Shown here: piece by piece, positions 37,927-46,649 of the stretch | How the letters are laid out: every line of letters begins with the position of its first letter | How positions within the stretch are numbered: the stretch's first letter is position 1 | DNA from: a virus | IMG/VR virus record: IMGVR_UViG_3300006339_000002 | Location: 1-49,939 of that record | Reading direction: 5' to 3' (one strand) | Length of the DNA: 49,939 nt | Notes under the pieces: model-generated | Seen by the model: the letters and a program-made list of their open reading frames with translations, nothing else | What the model was told of the DNA's origin: nothing | Databases searched by the model: none | Position numbers and translations under genes: made by a program

Positions 37927-39027
37927 TTATCTAGCTACTCCTGGGATATCATTTGACGAAACCATAGGGAACTCAGCCCATGCCCAATAATTAAAAGTTT
38001 GATTTGTATAATTAAGACCATTAATAGTACTTCTTATTTTAAATCCATTACTGCAAAAATCTATTGCGTAAGTAGCAGCAGTTACTCCACCAGAAGTTCC
38101 TGAAGGTTGAAAATATGTGGTACATGGATTATAAGTATTACCTTCAATATTTTGAGATATCCATATGTCTCCACCTTCATTATTTTTAATTATCAAATAA
38201 TTAGGTCTAAAACCTGTAGGGCAAAACGCACCATCTGCATTTAAAGCATGACCTCTGTAAGCACCGAAATGAGAAAATCCAGGTTTACTTGTAAAACAAT
38301 AGGCTATATAATCAACTCCTGAACTATTAACTTCTCCTCCAGTACCTAGTGTAATATTAACACTATCAGGTTTAGTATCATTCCAACCACTTGTACTATC
38401 TACTTTTGCACTATCACTATTTAAAACTAGATGATAATTCTGTGGATTAGTAGAACCCCATCCATTAAAATTACTTCTATGATAAACAAACCATGAATTT
38501 GTACTATCTAAACATTTAACAAATATAGTATGAGGAATAGCTCCTAATCCATGAGCTAATTTTGCACCTGCTGTTACGTTTCCTGTATACTTAATAATAG
38601 ATATTCCAGTAGTTTGATTAAATGAATAAGCTGATGGTGTAATAGTTGTACTTCCATTTGTTGCTATTCCTGATGTTGTCCCAGCTTTCCATCCCCATCC
38701 ATAATAATCATAAGCAGCATCATTAACATAATTATCATTGGTAGCACCTGTCGTTACTGCATAAGTTGTTGAAGCGAAAGCACTTAGATAACCATATAAA
38801 TTAGCATCCTTTGCTCCCATAGCTACACTAGAATCAGGATTAAGTTCTGTGTCTGCTCCACTTCCAGTAACACTATTCCATACTAAATTGGGATTACTAG
38901 TAGTATTTTTAGTCCAAAGCAAATCAGATTGAAATCCTGTTGTTATACTTCTTGGTGAAGTACCATCACCAGTATATTTAACAGTCGTAAAATTATCGCT
39001 TGGTTGATATGAAATAAATGCTGCCAT
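37927..39027 (-). CDS. Appendage protein, cassette copy 1, third gene (366 aa)
   Basis: Partner of 34729-35787 (see shared motifs there). Notable features: TTGFQSDLLWTK near the N-terminus, TPSAYSFNQTTGISIIKYTG and a C-terminal WAWAEFPMVSSNDIPGVAR. All-beta, no signal peptide. Its ATG overlaps the previous gene's stop by one base. Its end and the next gene are one base apart. Confidence 0.7.
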   Translation of the reverse strand: MAAFISYQPSDNFTTVKYTGDGTSPRSITTGFQSDLLWTKNTTSNPNLVWNSVTGSGADTELNPDSSVAMGAKDANLYGYLSAFASTTYAVTTGATNDNYVNDAAYDYYGWGWKAGTTSGIATNGSTTITPSAYSFNQTTGISIIKYTGNVTAGAKLAHGLGAIPHTIFVKCLDSTNSWFVYHRSNFNGWGSTNPQNYHLVLNSDSAKVDSTSGWNDTKPDSVNITLGTGGEVNSSGVDYIAYCFTSKPGFSHFGAYRGHALNADGAFCPTGFRPNYLIIKNNEGGDIWISQNIEGNTYNPCTTYFQPSGTSGGVTAATYAIDFCSNGFKIRSTINGLNYTNQTFNYWAWAEFPMVSSNDIPGVAR

Positions 39028-40412
39028 TATGGTGCTCCATATAGTTTAATATTTTTTGTACAAATTGCTCTAAAATTTTTAGCTGCACCATCAAATGATG
39101 ACGCACCTCCTGCACTTGGGTCATACTTAAATGCTCCTATTCCACCTTCATCTGCTGATGGAGAACCAATCAAAGTTGTTCCAAAATAACCATTTCCAAA
39201 ATTAATTGAATAAGTAGCACCACTTCCATATTGAGACATGGCTGGAAGCCAATATCCAAAAGGTGTGTCTGCTATTGCAGTAAGAGCAACTCCTGTACCT
39301 GAATTTTGTATAACACCATCTTTAGACCAATAGATTTTTTCTGCATTCAAATCTATATAGGTTCCAATATAATTTCCGTCTCCATAAGAATCTCCATAAG
39401 AAGTAACACTCCCACCTCTTCTATAACCTCCACCATATCCATAATAACCTAAATCCTGAAGGAATGCAGAGTTAGTTCCTAATTCTGCGTTTGCTGCATT
39501 TGCTGTATAAGGTGCAGCTCCTATTAATAAATAATCATCTGTATGAACTGATACATCAACATATGTTTCAAAATACCATAGTCCAGCAAATAGAGGCATT
39601 GTTCCACTAGTCCATGCATAATTACTGGTACTCATAACAGTATAAAGATTACCTTTTGAAAAAGTTGCACCTTGAAAATAATTATCTAACGGATTCATTG
39701 TGCAAAAATTGTTTGAAGGATTATCGTAAGTCGCTGTTCCAGTTCCTGATGTAGTCATTGTAAAAGCATTAGTTCCACTATCTAAATCTAAATTTGTTCT
39801 GTCCTCCATCTTTAAGAAAAAGCCATTAGTTCCATAGGTAACTGTTGGGCTTGTTTTAATTTTCCATATTCCTGAAGTCGCATCTGTTTCACCAAATGTA
39901 CTAGCTTGATAAGCTGTGCCATCGATAAAGTGAAAATGTGATAAACAACCATCCCAATAATTATTGGCTGAAAGATATGTTGCACCACTATTTCCTACTC
40001 CTACTGCATTAGCAGCAGTAGTATCATTTATTATCATAGTATTATCTTCTGTAGGATAATTTGAGGTAGCAAAATCTGTTTCTTTAACTCCATTAACATA
40101 AAATTTTAGTCTATCGGCTTCTACACTTTCTGTTGAATCAAAAGTGATACAAATATGCATCCATGCTGTAGTATCCCTAAAAAGTCTAGTTGTCTTTAAA
40201 TCAAAAGTTTCAGGTCCACCTTTATAACCAAGAAACTCCATTTGGTCTGAACTGTTAAATCTTAACCAAGTATAATCACTACCACCTTTATGAGATATAA
40301 ATGGTGTTTGATTACCAAAAGAAAGTCTACCTCTTTTCATCCAAAAACTTATTGTAAAAGTAGTGCCACTTCCACCTGAAGATGGGGTTCTATGTATATA
40401 TGTACTTGCCAT
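39027..40412 (-). CDS. LamG-type appendage protein, cassette copy 1, second gene (461 aa)
   Basis: Concanavalin-like N-terminal half (FTISFWMKRGRLS, TTRLFRDTTAWMHICITFD, FYVNGVKETDF, SHFHFIDGTAYQASTFGETD) and a SPRY-like C-terminal half (MNPLDNYFQGATFSKG, WYFETYVDV). Nearly every landmark has an equivalent in 35790-37166, including TFGETDATSGIWK and FFLKMEDRTNLDLDSG. Likely a carbohydrate-binding appendage. Both copies are intact, so both are probably made. Confidence 0.75.
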   Translation of the reverse strand: MASTYIHRTPSSGGSGTTFTISFWMKRGRLSFGNQTPFISHKGGSDYTWLRFNSSDQMEFLGYKGGPETFDLKTTRLFRDTTAWMHICITFDSTESVEADRLKFYVNGVKETDFATSNYPTEDNTMIINDTTAANAVGVGNSGATYLSANNYWDGCLSHFHFIDGTAYQASTFGETDATSGIWKIKTSPTVTYGTNGFFLKMEDRTNLDLDSGTNAFTMTTSGTGTATYDNPSNNFCTMNPLDNYFQGATFSKGNLYTVMSTSNYAWTSGTMPLFAGLWYFETYVDVSVHTDDYLLIGAAPYTANAANAELGTNSAFLQDLGYYGYGGGYRRGGSVTSYGDSYGDGNYIGTYIDLNAEKIYWSKDGVIQNSGTGVALTAIADTPFGYWLPAMSQYGSGATYSINFGNGYFGTTLIGSPSADEGGIGAFKYDPSAGGASSFDGAAKNFRAICTKNIKLYGAP

Positions 40413-40421
40413 AATAAAATC

Positions 40422-41378
40422 CTAGTTAAATTGCATTCCTCCAGTTCCACCATGAGAAATTGTCATTGTAAATTCTCTTGCTGCTCCAACTTGAGCTTCT
40501 GCATCTGTTGGAGTTATATCAAAAGTATAAGTAGTTGTTGATGAACTTCCAGTTTCTGTTCCACTTATAATTCCTGTTGCAGTTGCTAATGTAACACCAC
40601 CAGGAAAAGTTCCTGAAGTTTTTGCATAAGTAACTGCACTATCTGAAGTAGCTACAACTGTTTCTGATATAGCTGCTAATGCTGCAAAAGTTCCTAAAGA
40701 ACCTGAAGCAGTTGTCCATGTAGGAGATGAGCTTGATTGTAAAATTGCGTTAGTTGACATTCCAGCATTACCATCTGGATTCTCAACTCTAACTCGGTAA
40801 TCTCCAAGGGGTAAATTGAAGGTTGCCGAGATAGAGGTTGCACTTGCCCAAGAAACTACTGAAGCTCTTGTATATGCATTTGTTGCACTTACTGCTTCTA
40901 CAATTGGTACATGAGTAGAATCCGTTGCAAAATTTGTTCCTGTAATTGTAACACTTGTTGCTATACTTGGAGGAATAATTGCACTTACTGCAGTTACAGT
41001 AGGTTTGTCTTCTACTGCATCTACCCAAGTTAATTGATTTGAAGTTGTTCCATCTGTTGCTAAAACTTGTCCATCTGTTCCAACTCCTGTAGGAAGTGTT
41101 AAAGTATATGTTGCTGCTGCAGAATGAGCAGGACTTGCAATATGTACTGCATGAGTATTTTGTTCACAATTTAAAGTTAACTTACCTGCTGCAGAAGCTC
41201 CATCACCTTTGATTTCTAATCCAGGTGTAAATTCTGTTTTAACATTTGTAATATTATCAGCTTTAACTTTAGCAGTTTCAACTGCATCTGTAGCTATTTT
41301 ACCAGCAGTTATTACACCATCTGTAATATCATCTGAAGTTAAGACTTTTCGTGCAGGAGTTGCACCAACATATGCCAT
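40422..41378 (-). CDS. Ig-like (IPT) fibre protein, cassette copy 1, first gene (318 aa)
   Basis: N-terminal region with fibre-type sequence (ARKVLTSDDITDGVITAGKI, then GQVLATDGTTSNQLTWVD), then an IPT-like Ig domain (KPTVTAVSAIIPPSIATSVT ... TGTNF ... YRVRVENPDGNAGMSTNAIL), a second beta domain (SPTWTTASGSLGTFA ... DAEAQVGAAREFTMTI) and GGTGGMQFN. The longer N-terminus than copy 2 may be the attachment part to the tail. First gene of the duplicated cassette. Confidence 0.75.
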   Translation of the reverse strand: MAYVGATPARKVLTSDDITDGVITAGKIATDAVETAKVKADNITNVKTEFTPGLEIKGDGASAAGKLTLNCEQNTHAVHIASPAHSAAATYTLTLPTGVGTDGQVLATDGTTSNQLTWVDAVEDKPTVTAVSAIIPPSIATSVTITGTNFATDSTHVPIVEAVSATNAYTRASVVSWASATSISATFNLPLGDYRVRVENPDGNAGMSTNAILQSSSSPTWTTASGSLGTFAALAAISETVVATSDSAVTYAKTSGTFPGGVTLATATGIISGTETGSSSTTTYTFDITPTDAEAQVGAAREFTMTISHGGTGGMQFN

Positions 41379-41395
41379 CTATATTATCCTTAATA

Positions 41396-41731
41396 TTATG
41401 TACTAATTGAATCAACAACACTTAAAATAATATCAACTGAAGTAGCTGCTGAAGCATAAGCTTCAACTGAATCTCCAGTTTGTAATACAACTTTTGAACC
41501 ACCATCAATTAATTCCAAACTTCCACCTGTAGGGATGGGAGCTGCTTTAATAATAAAATAGTTTGTTGAAGTATTTTTTACATAGACAGAAACGTCAACA
41601 GATGCACCAGAAGTATTAGTACATCTAACACCTATAATTGCATCATTTGTTGTAGTAGCTGCTCTTAGTTCTGTAGGAGAACCAGAGAGAGTGATATTTC
41701 TTTTTAATGTTCTTTGAAAATTTTGAGCCAT
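41396..41731 (-). CDS. Small beta-rich tail or decoration protein (111 aa)
   Basis: All-beta sequence with NITLSGSPTELRAATTTNDA, IIGVRCTNTSGASVDVSVYV and a final GDSVEAYASAATSVDIILSV, the look of small collar, fibre-cap or capsid decoration proteins in marine phages. Its promoter lies just upstream, with so short a leader that the mRNA may be leaderless; AGGA lies before the ATG but may precede the transcription start. First gene of the appendage transcription unit. Confidence 0.65.
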   Translation of the reverse strand: MAQNFQRTLKRNITLSGSPTELRAATTTNDAIIGVRCTNTSGASVDVSVYVKNTSTNYFIIKAAPIPTGGSLELIDGGSKVVLQTGDSVEAYASAATSVDIILSVVDSIST

Positions 41732-41742
41732 TTATTATCCTA

Positions 41743-41771
41743 ATTATACCATTTTTTTGCCATATTGTCAA
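41743..41771 (-). promoter_or_regulatory. Consensus sigma70 promoter for the appendage unit
   Basis: On the - strand: TTGACA (41771-41766), 17-base spacer ending TGG, TATAAT (41748-41743): consensus -35 and -10 with an extended TG. It starts six bases after the tail fibre stop. Start of transcription would be near 41736, about five bases before the ATG at 41731. Confidence 0.8.
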
Positions 41772-41776
41772 CTAGA

Positions 41777-43699
41777 CTATAAGGCAATTGCCATAGCCAC
41801 AGCAAAACCTGCTGTCGCTTTCGTATCTATTTGAGTCTGTGCATTAGAACTCAAAGTGTTAATATACTGGAATTCTGCATTTGTAACAGTTCCATCTGCT
41901 ATTTTTGTAGCATCTATTAAAGCAGATAAAGTTGTTACTCCTAAATTATCAGAAGTTATTGCACCACTTATCGCTTTATTTTTCCAAACACTTGCAGCAT
42001 TATCATACATTAAATAATTAGCATCTGCAATACCTGCAATAGTTACATCATTTAATTCTGATAATTCATTTTCTGTAGCAACTTGACCATCAACATAAGC
42101 TGTTGTTGCAAGTTTAGTTGAGTTATCACTTGCTGATTGTGTAGGAGCTGTAGGATTTCCAGTTAAATCTGGAGAAGCTAAAGCTGCTTTTAAATCTAAT
42201 TGTGTTTGAATATCTGAAGTTAGTCCATCTAATCTTTGAAATTCTGTATCACTTACTGAACCATCTGCAATCTTTGTTGCATCAATAGCTGCTGCAGCTT
42301 TAATATCTGCATTAACTATATTTGTAATAGTATTATCATCAGAATCAATTGATTTATTTGTAAATGTAGTTGTACTACTTGGAGTAACAGAGTGAGCTTG
42401 AGAATCTACATAAGCTTTAATAGATTGTTGAGATGCAACTGCTATAGCAGAATCATCTGCTAAAGTATCGTCATCTAAAAATGCTGTACCACTAAGTGTT
42501 CCATTTAAAACTGGGCTAGTTAATGTTTTAGCTGATAAAGCTTGAGTTCCAGTTAATGTAACAACACTACTATCAATTGCAATATCATCTGCATTTGCAG
42601 TAATACCTGTTCCACCAATAACATTTAAAGTAACATCACCTGATGTTCCTCCACCTGTTAAACCACTTCCTGCAACAACTGAAGTAATATCTCCAACTGG
42701 TATAGTTGCTACTTGAGTATCAACATATGTTTTAATAGATTGTTGTGAAGATACAGCAGTTGCAGAATTAGAAGACATAGTATCTTCATCTTTAAAAGCT
42801 GTTCCACTAATAGTTGTATTAAGAACTGGACTTGTTAATGTTTTATTTGTAAGAGTATCTGTAGTATCTTTACCAACTAATGTATCTGTTGAAGTAGGTA
42901 AAGTTATTGTTCCAGTATTTGAAATACTAGAAATAATTGGAGTTGTAAGAGTTTTATTTGTTAAAGTTTGTGTTCCAGTTATAGTTACAACATCACCTGT
43001 TGGTGTGTTAATAACTGGACTTGTAAGAATTTTATTTGTAAGAGTTTGAGAACCAGTTAATGTAGTAACTGTAGCATCAATTGCTATATCGTCTGCGTTA
43101 GCAGTTATACCAGTTCCACCAATTACATTTAAAGTTGGTATTGGTCCTGATAAAGATGTTCCAGTTAAACCAGTTCCTGCTACAATAGCAGTAAGGTCTC
43201 CGACAGGTACTGAATCTACATAAGTTTTAATTGCTTTAGCAGAAGCTAAAGTATCATCACTTGATGAAGCAGAAGTTAAATCTGTATCAACAGATGTTAC
43301 ACCAGTTGAAGTACCAATAACTAAAGTATCTAAATTTACAGTACCATCAAAAAATGCATCTTTAAATTCTAAAAGATTTGTACCTACATCTATATCATTA
43401 TCTAAAATTGGAACGATTGCTCCATCTTGAATTCTTAATTGTTGAACTGCAGCACTAGAAACATCTACATAAAATTCTAAATGATTACTAGCAGTATCAA
43501 CTAAAATTTTATTTAAAGGAGTAACTACTCCACTATCTCCAAGTACAGAAATAACAGGACCTTCGGCTGCTGTACCATCATGTTTATGTCCAGTTGTATT
43601 TACAAATGCTGCTAATAATTGATTATATTCATTATTAAAATCTGCAACTTCAATTGTATTACCAGTTGTAAATGTGGTTTGTCGTGTATAACCTGCCAT
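41777..43699 (-). CDS. Tail fibre protein with internal repeats (640 aa)
   Basis: N-terminal tail-attachment part (YTRQTTFTTGNTIEVADFNN, then GHKHDGTAAEGP, a motif often seen in phage fibres) and a repeat-rich shaft: (L)TGTQTLTNKTLTSPV-type units about five times, IKTYVDS-x-VPVGD-(L/I)T-(A/S)-(I/V)VAG-x-GLTG twice with a partial third, IGGTGITANADDIAID twice, and IDATKIADG(S/T)V near the end. The shaft is beta-rich, presumably trimeric. The short tip AGFAVAMAIAL has no binding domain of its own, so receptor binding may rest with the LamG/Ig proteins downstream. Confidence 0.8.
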   Translation of the reverse strand: MAGYTRQTTFTTGNTIEVADFNNEYNQLLAAFVNTTGHKHDGTAAEGPVISVLGDSGVVTPLNKILVDTASNHLEFYVDVSSAAVQQLRIQDGAIVPILDNDIDVGTNLLEFKDAFFDGTVNLDTLVIGTSTGVTSVDTDLTSASSSDDTLASAKAIKTYVDSVPVGDLTAIVAGTGLTGTSLSGPIPTLNVIGGTGITANADDIAIDATVTTLTGSQTLTNKILTSPVINTPTGDVVTITGTQTLTNKTLTTPIISSISNTGTITLPTSTDTLVGKDTTDTLTNKTLTSPVLNTTISGTAFKDEDTMSSNSATAVSSQQSIKTYVDTQVATIPVGDITSVVAGSGLTGGGTSGDVTLNVIGGTGITANADDIAIDSSVVTLTGTQALSAKTLTSPVLNGTLSGTAFLDDDTLADDSAIAVASQQSIKAYVDSQAHSVTPSSTTTFTNKSIDSDDNTITNIVNADIKAAAAIDATKIADGSVSDTEFQRLDGLTSDIQTQLDLKAALASPDLTGNPTAPTQSASDNSTKLATTAYVDGQVATENELSELNDVTIAGIADANYLMYDNAASVWKNKAISGAITSDNLGVTTLSALIDATKIADGTVTNAEFQYINTLSSNAQTQIDTKATAGFAVAMAIAL

Positions 43700-43700
43700 A

Positions 43701-45506
43701 TTATCTTCTTCCTCCTGCTATAAATGATACGAATAATCCATTAACTGAATAAGCTGCATTTGTATCATCACTAAAAAATCTAAAACTATTTGAAAATCCA
43801 CTTCCTACTACTAACATTCTTTTACTTGGTAAAACTACTGCACCATATGTTCCACTTCCATATGCAGCAGTTCCATATAAAGATGCTCGATTTAAAGTAC
43901 CAACACTAAATTCTCCAGGTTGGGGTACATCTGTAGATTCAAAATCATATCTAATTCTTAATTTTAAATCGTCTTGTGTTCCTTCTGGATTAATATTTGC
44001 TTTAACTGCGTAAAGACTTTTTCTTAAACCATTATCACCATAGTCCATATCTGGTGTTTGAAATCTTGCATCAATATTGGAACCATTAAAATTGTTTCCA
44101 GTATCATGTGAGTAAACAAAACCAGTTTCATCTGCACTAAATTTAACTTCTTCATTAGAAGTATTTAAATCTGAAGTACAAGTTTTAACTACCAATCCTT
44201 TTGATTCACTCCATTCAAAAGCAGGAATTCCTTGTTCATCAAATTTAAATGTTCCTATGATTCCACTCTGACTTGAATTAGCTTGACCTGATTGAAAGTA
44301 AAATAATCTGTATTGACTTCTTTCTCGAATAACCATACTAGAAAGAGTATAGTCAGCAATATTATCTAATATTTCATTTATTCTTGGTAAAATTTTTCTA
44401 CTAATAGAACCAATTTCAATATCACCAATTCTAGCTGTTCCAGCAACTGTTCTTAAACCATCAGGTGCTAGAAAAATTAAATCTCCACCTATTTCCTGAA
44501 TTGTATTTCCATCTATACAACCTATATTTTTGGTTATAGATTTAAGTATAGGGTCAGAATCAAGGCTTGTCAACTCAAATATACTATTTTTACAAAAAAT
44601 AATAAGAGTATTTCTGAAGACTTTAATACCTACAATAATATCTCCAACATCAATTGTTCCTGAACCAGTAGCTTCAAAATCATAAGGTTTTAAACGACCA
44701 CTATAAGCAACAGTACTTGTTGATACAGATTGTCCTGCTACTACTAATCGTTCTGAAAAAATAGTAGCTCTTGAAGGATTAACTGGAGCTGACCTATCTA
44801 ATTCTTCAAAATAATAACTATATACAGCACCTGATTTAGTAATTTGAAATTCAGCTACTTTATTAACATCATCAACAATATATAAGGTTCCATAAGCACC
44901 TTTTGATTCATATTTAGCAAACTGATTATTAGTTTGATTAGTTCTTACAATTGCTGTAGCACCTGATAATTCACTAGCTATCATTCCACTTCTATAAATA
45001 GATTGACTACTAGCAGTAGATACTACCTCAATATCTAATGTTAAATTTGTATTATCTGTAATAGATAAAACTCTATATTTAATACTATTAATTTTTACTC
45101 TATCATCTACAGCTAATTCAGTTGTAAAAGATGTTCCAGTTCCAACAACTGCTGCTGAACTTGCAGTTACTGCAACTGTACCTGTAAGAGCTTTATAAGT
45201 ATCTTTATTTATTTGAGTCCAACTTATACCATCTAGACTCCAATAAATATTATTAGCTTGACAAGCAATAACTCCATCAGCATATGGAACTAATCCTGTT
45301 ATATCATCTGTTGCAAGACCAGTTGGAACTGTTGCACTTGCTCCACCCCATTTCGCAAATCCATTTATTCTTCGATAGCCACCAGTAGTAGCTGATTCAA
45401 AGTTTTGTAAAATAGTTGCTGCTCCAGGGGTTCTAAATAATGCGTGAGCACTTGAAACTAAATCTAAACCTCCTGCAACTGTAATGGAAGCTCCTTGAGT
45501 TGGCAT
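43701..45506 (-). CDS. Tail tubular/nozzle-type protein (601 aa)
   Basis: Position after the adaptor and before the fibre equals that of T7 gp12. The start (GASITVAGGLDLVSSAHALF, then NFESATTGGYRRINGF) resembles the beginning of tail stabilisation or nozzle proteins in short-tailed phages. Mostly beta with a RYDFESTDVPQPGEFS segment near the end. It would seal the tail tip. Spaced one base from the fibre gene. Confidence 0.7.
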   Translation of the reverse strand: MPTQGASITVAGGLDLVSSAHALFRTPGAATILQNFESATTGGYRRINGFAKWGGASATVPTGLATDDITGLVPYADGVIACQANNIYWSLDGISWTQINKDTYKALTGTVAVTASSAAVVGTGTSFTTELAVDDRVKINSIKYRVLSITDNTNLTLDIEVVSTASSQSIYRSGMIASELSGATAIVRTNQTNNQFAKYESKGAYGTLYIVDDVNKVAEFQITKSGAVYSYYFEELDRSAPVNPSRATIFSERLVVAGQSVSTSTVAYSGRLKPYDFEATGSGTIDVGDIIVGIKVFRNTLIIFCKNSIFELTSLDSDPILKSITKNIGCIDGNTIQEIGGDLIFLAPDGLRTVAGTARIGDIEIGSISRKILPRINEILDNIADYTLSSMVIRERSQYRLFYFQSGQANSSQSGIIGTFKFDEQGIPAFEWSESKGLVVKTCTSDLNTSNEEVKFSADETGFVYSHDTGNNFNGSNIDARFQTPDMDYGDNGLRKSLYAVKANINPEGTQDDLKLRIRYDFESTDVPQPGEFSVGTLNRASLYGTAAYGSGTYGAVVLPSKRMLVVGSGFSNSFRFFSDDTNAAYSVNGLFVSFIAGGRR

Positions 45507-45519
45507 AAATTTTTAATCC

Positions 45520-46266
45520 TTATGGTAACAAATAAGTAAATCTTACATCCGACATATATTGTGGTTGTGGTGAATTTAAATTATCAGCCATAGATTGTAA
45601 ACCTTTTTTGTATTCGTCTAATGCTAATTGTGCTTGAGCTATATTATCTTTAAATTGATAAATATAATATCTAGCTCTTGCTAATAAAACTGTTTTGTAT
45701 TGTTCTGGAAAGGCAACTGTATCTGTATCTGCAGATAAAGCAGTTGGTCTATTATATGCAAAGAAATGTATATTATAAACTTTATCAGGTATTGGAGATA
45801 ATCCAAATCTTCTACCATCAGAACTTCTTATAACTCTTAATGGTACTGCATATTCAGAAGTTCTAGCAGAAGCTTCTTCTGATTTTGCATAATTAGTTCT
45901 CCAAACTGTTAAAGTTGTAAAAGCTAATTTATTAATTGTATAAGGTGAGGCAGTATCTACAAGAGTAAACATATCCCAATTTACTGAATCAAAATCTCCA
46001 TCTACATCTGGAGATAAAGCTTTTGCTAAATACCATCTTTGTCCAATAACTGTTTGAACAGTAGTATTACCATAATAAGGGTCATCAGGATTACCAGCAC
46101 TTAACCAAGACCAATCATCTACAGCATCTACTATATCAGAGTAAGCTCTATTTACACAATTAGAAACTTGTTTTTGTACTCCTACTCCATCAGCAACTGC
46201 TGTAAGTTCTGGTTCATTAAGTTCTACTAATAATTCATTAGTAAGTGCTAAATATGTTTTTGCCAT
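45520..46266 (-). CDS. Head-tail adaptor / tail tubular A-type protein (248 aa)
   Basis: Size and order fit T7 gp11-like or SU10-type adaptors. LTNELLVELNEPEL, CVNRAYSDIVDAVDDWSWL and LPLRVIRS-like strands, with a C-terminal helical part (YKTVLLARARYYIYQFKDN) typical of this fold. It would connect the portal to the nozzle. Two bases follow the small acidic gene. The identification rests on order and pattern. Confidence 0.65.
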   Translation of the reverse strand: MAKTYLALTNELLVELNEPELTAVADGVGVQKQVSNCVNRAYSDIVDAVDDWSWLSAGNPDDPYYGNTTVQTVIGQRWYLAKALSPDVDGDFDSVNWDMFTLVDTASPYTINKLAFTTLTVWRTNYAKSEEASARTSEYAVPLRVIRSSDGRRFGLSPIPDKVYNIHFFAYNRPTALSADTDTVAFPEQYKTVLLARARYYIYQFKDNIAQAQLALDEYKKGLQSMADNLNSPQPQYMSDVRFTYLLP

Positions 46267-46268
46267 TT

Positions 46269-46433
46269 TTAATCGTTAATTTTTAATGAATGAACAGGTG
46301 AACAATCAGAGTGGTCGCAATTTTCTAATTCCTCAATTGCTTCATCAATTTTTTCTAAAACCACTTCTTCTTTTTCTTCAAGTTTATCTAAATCGGCTTT
46401 GAGTTTTTTAAGCTTTTTTACAGCTTTATTCAT
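46269..46433 (-). CDS. Small coiled-coil protein with CxHSxC end (54 aa)
   Basis: Helical first 38 residues with heptad spacing (KLKKLKADLDKLEEKEEVVL), then NCDHSDCSPVHS, two cysteines and two histidines that could bind one zinc. Unknown function, between capsid and adaptor genes. Direct support is coding context and reading frame only. Confidence 0.55.
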   Translation of the reverse strand: MNKAVKKLKKLKADLDKLEEKEEVVLEKIDEAIEELENCDHSDCSPVHSLKIND

Positions 46434-46450
46434 TTAAATTCCTCTATAAA

Positions 46451-46552
46451 TTAATTAACAAGACTGTATATAACTACTACTACTACGACTGCAATAATAG
46501 AAATTTTTTTATTGGCTTTAACCCAAGCCCATGCTTTATTAATATGTTCCAT
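46451..46552 (-). CDS. One-helix membrane peptide next to the capsid gene (33 aa)
   Basis: MEHINKAWAWVKANKK, then a hydrophobic helix (ISIIAVVVVVVIYSLV). I recall similar peptides beside capsid genes in marine phages. It follows the capsid terminator, so its level is likely lower than capsid's. Function unknown. Confidence 0.6.
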   Translation of the reverse strand: MEHINKAWAWVKANKKISIIAVVVVVVIYSLVN

Positions 46553-46570
46553 ATAAATCCTTTGGTTGAT

Positions 46571-46605
46571 TTTAAAAGACAGGGGGTATATTTCAACCCC
46601 CTATC
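46571..46605 (-). terminator. Terminator after the major capsid gene
   Basis: On the - strand a 10-pair stem (GATAGGGGGT with ACCCCCTGTC, one G-U) around TGAAATAT, followed by TTTT. GC-rich for this genome. Probably partial, letting capsid be expressed above downstream tail genes. Confidence 0.75.
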
Positions 46606-46649
46606 TAGGTGTTAGGTTTAATACTAACAATAACGTAAAGACTAATAAA

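Larger units (their letters stand above)
34729..41378 (-). repeat. Tandem duplication of a three-gene appendage cassette
   Basis: Genes 41378-37927 (Ig/IPT, LamG, HGLG-type) and 37925-34729 (the same three in the same order) form two diverged copies of about 3.45 and 3.2 kb. The nine-base gap between genes one and two is the same in both copies and the C-terminal motifs of all three pairs match, so the whole block was duplicated. Confidence 0.85.

Noticed and set aside
32878-43699. Long reading frames on the + strand opposite the appendage genes, and a diversity-generating retroelement
   Set aside because: The opposite frames are low-complexity mirror images of the beta-rich proteins without ribosome sites. 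No reverse transcriptase or template repeat is present to support a retroelement.
44545-44573. TTGACA-17-TATACT on the - strand inside the nozzle gene
   Set aside because: It lies deep in coding sequence with no gene start nearby (next start about 850 bases away); in DNA this AT-rich some chance matches are expected.
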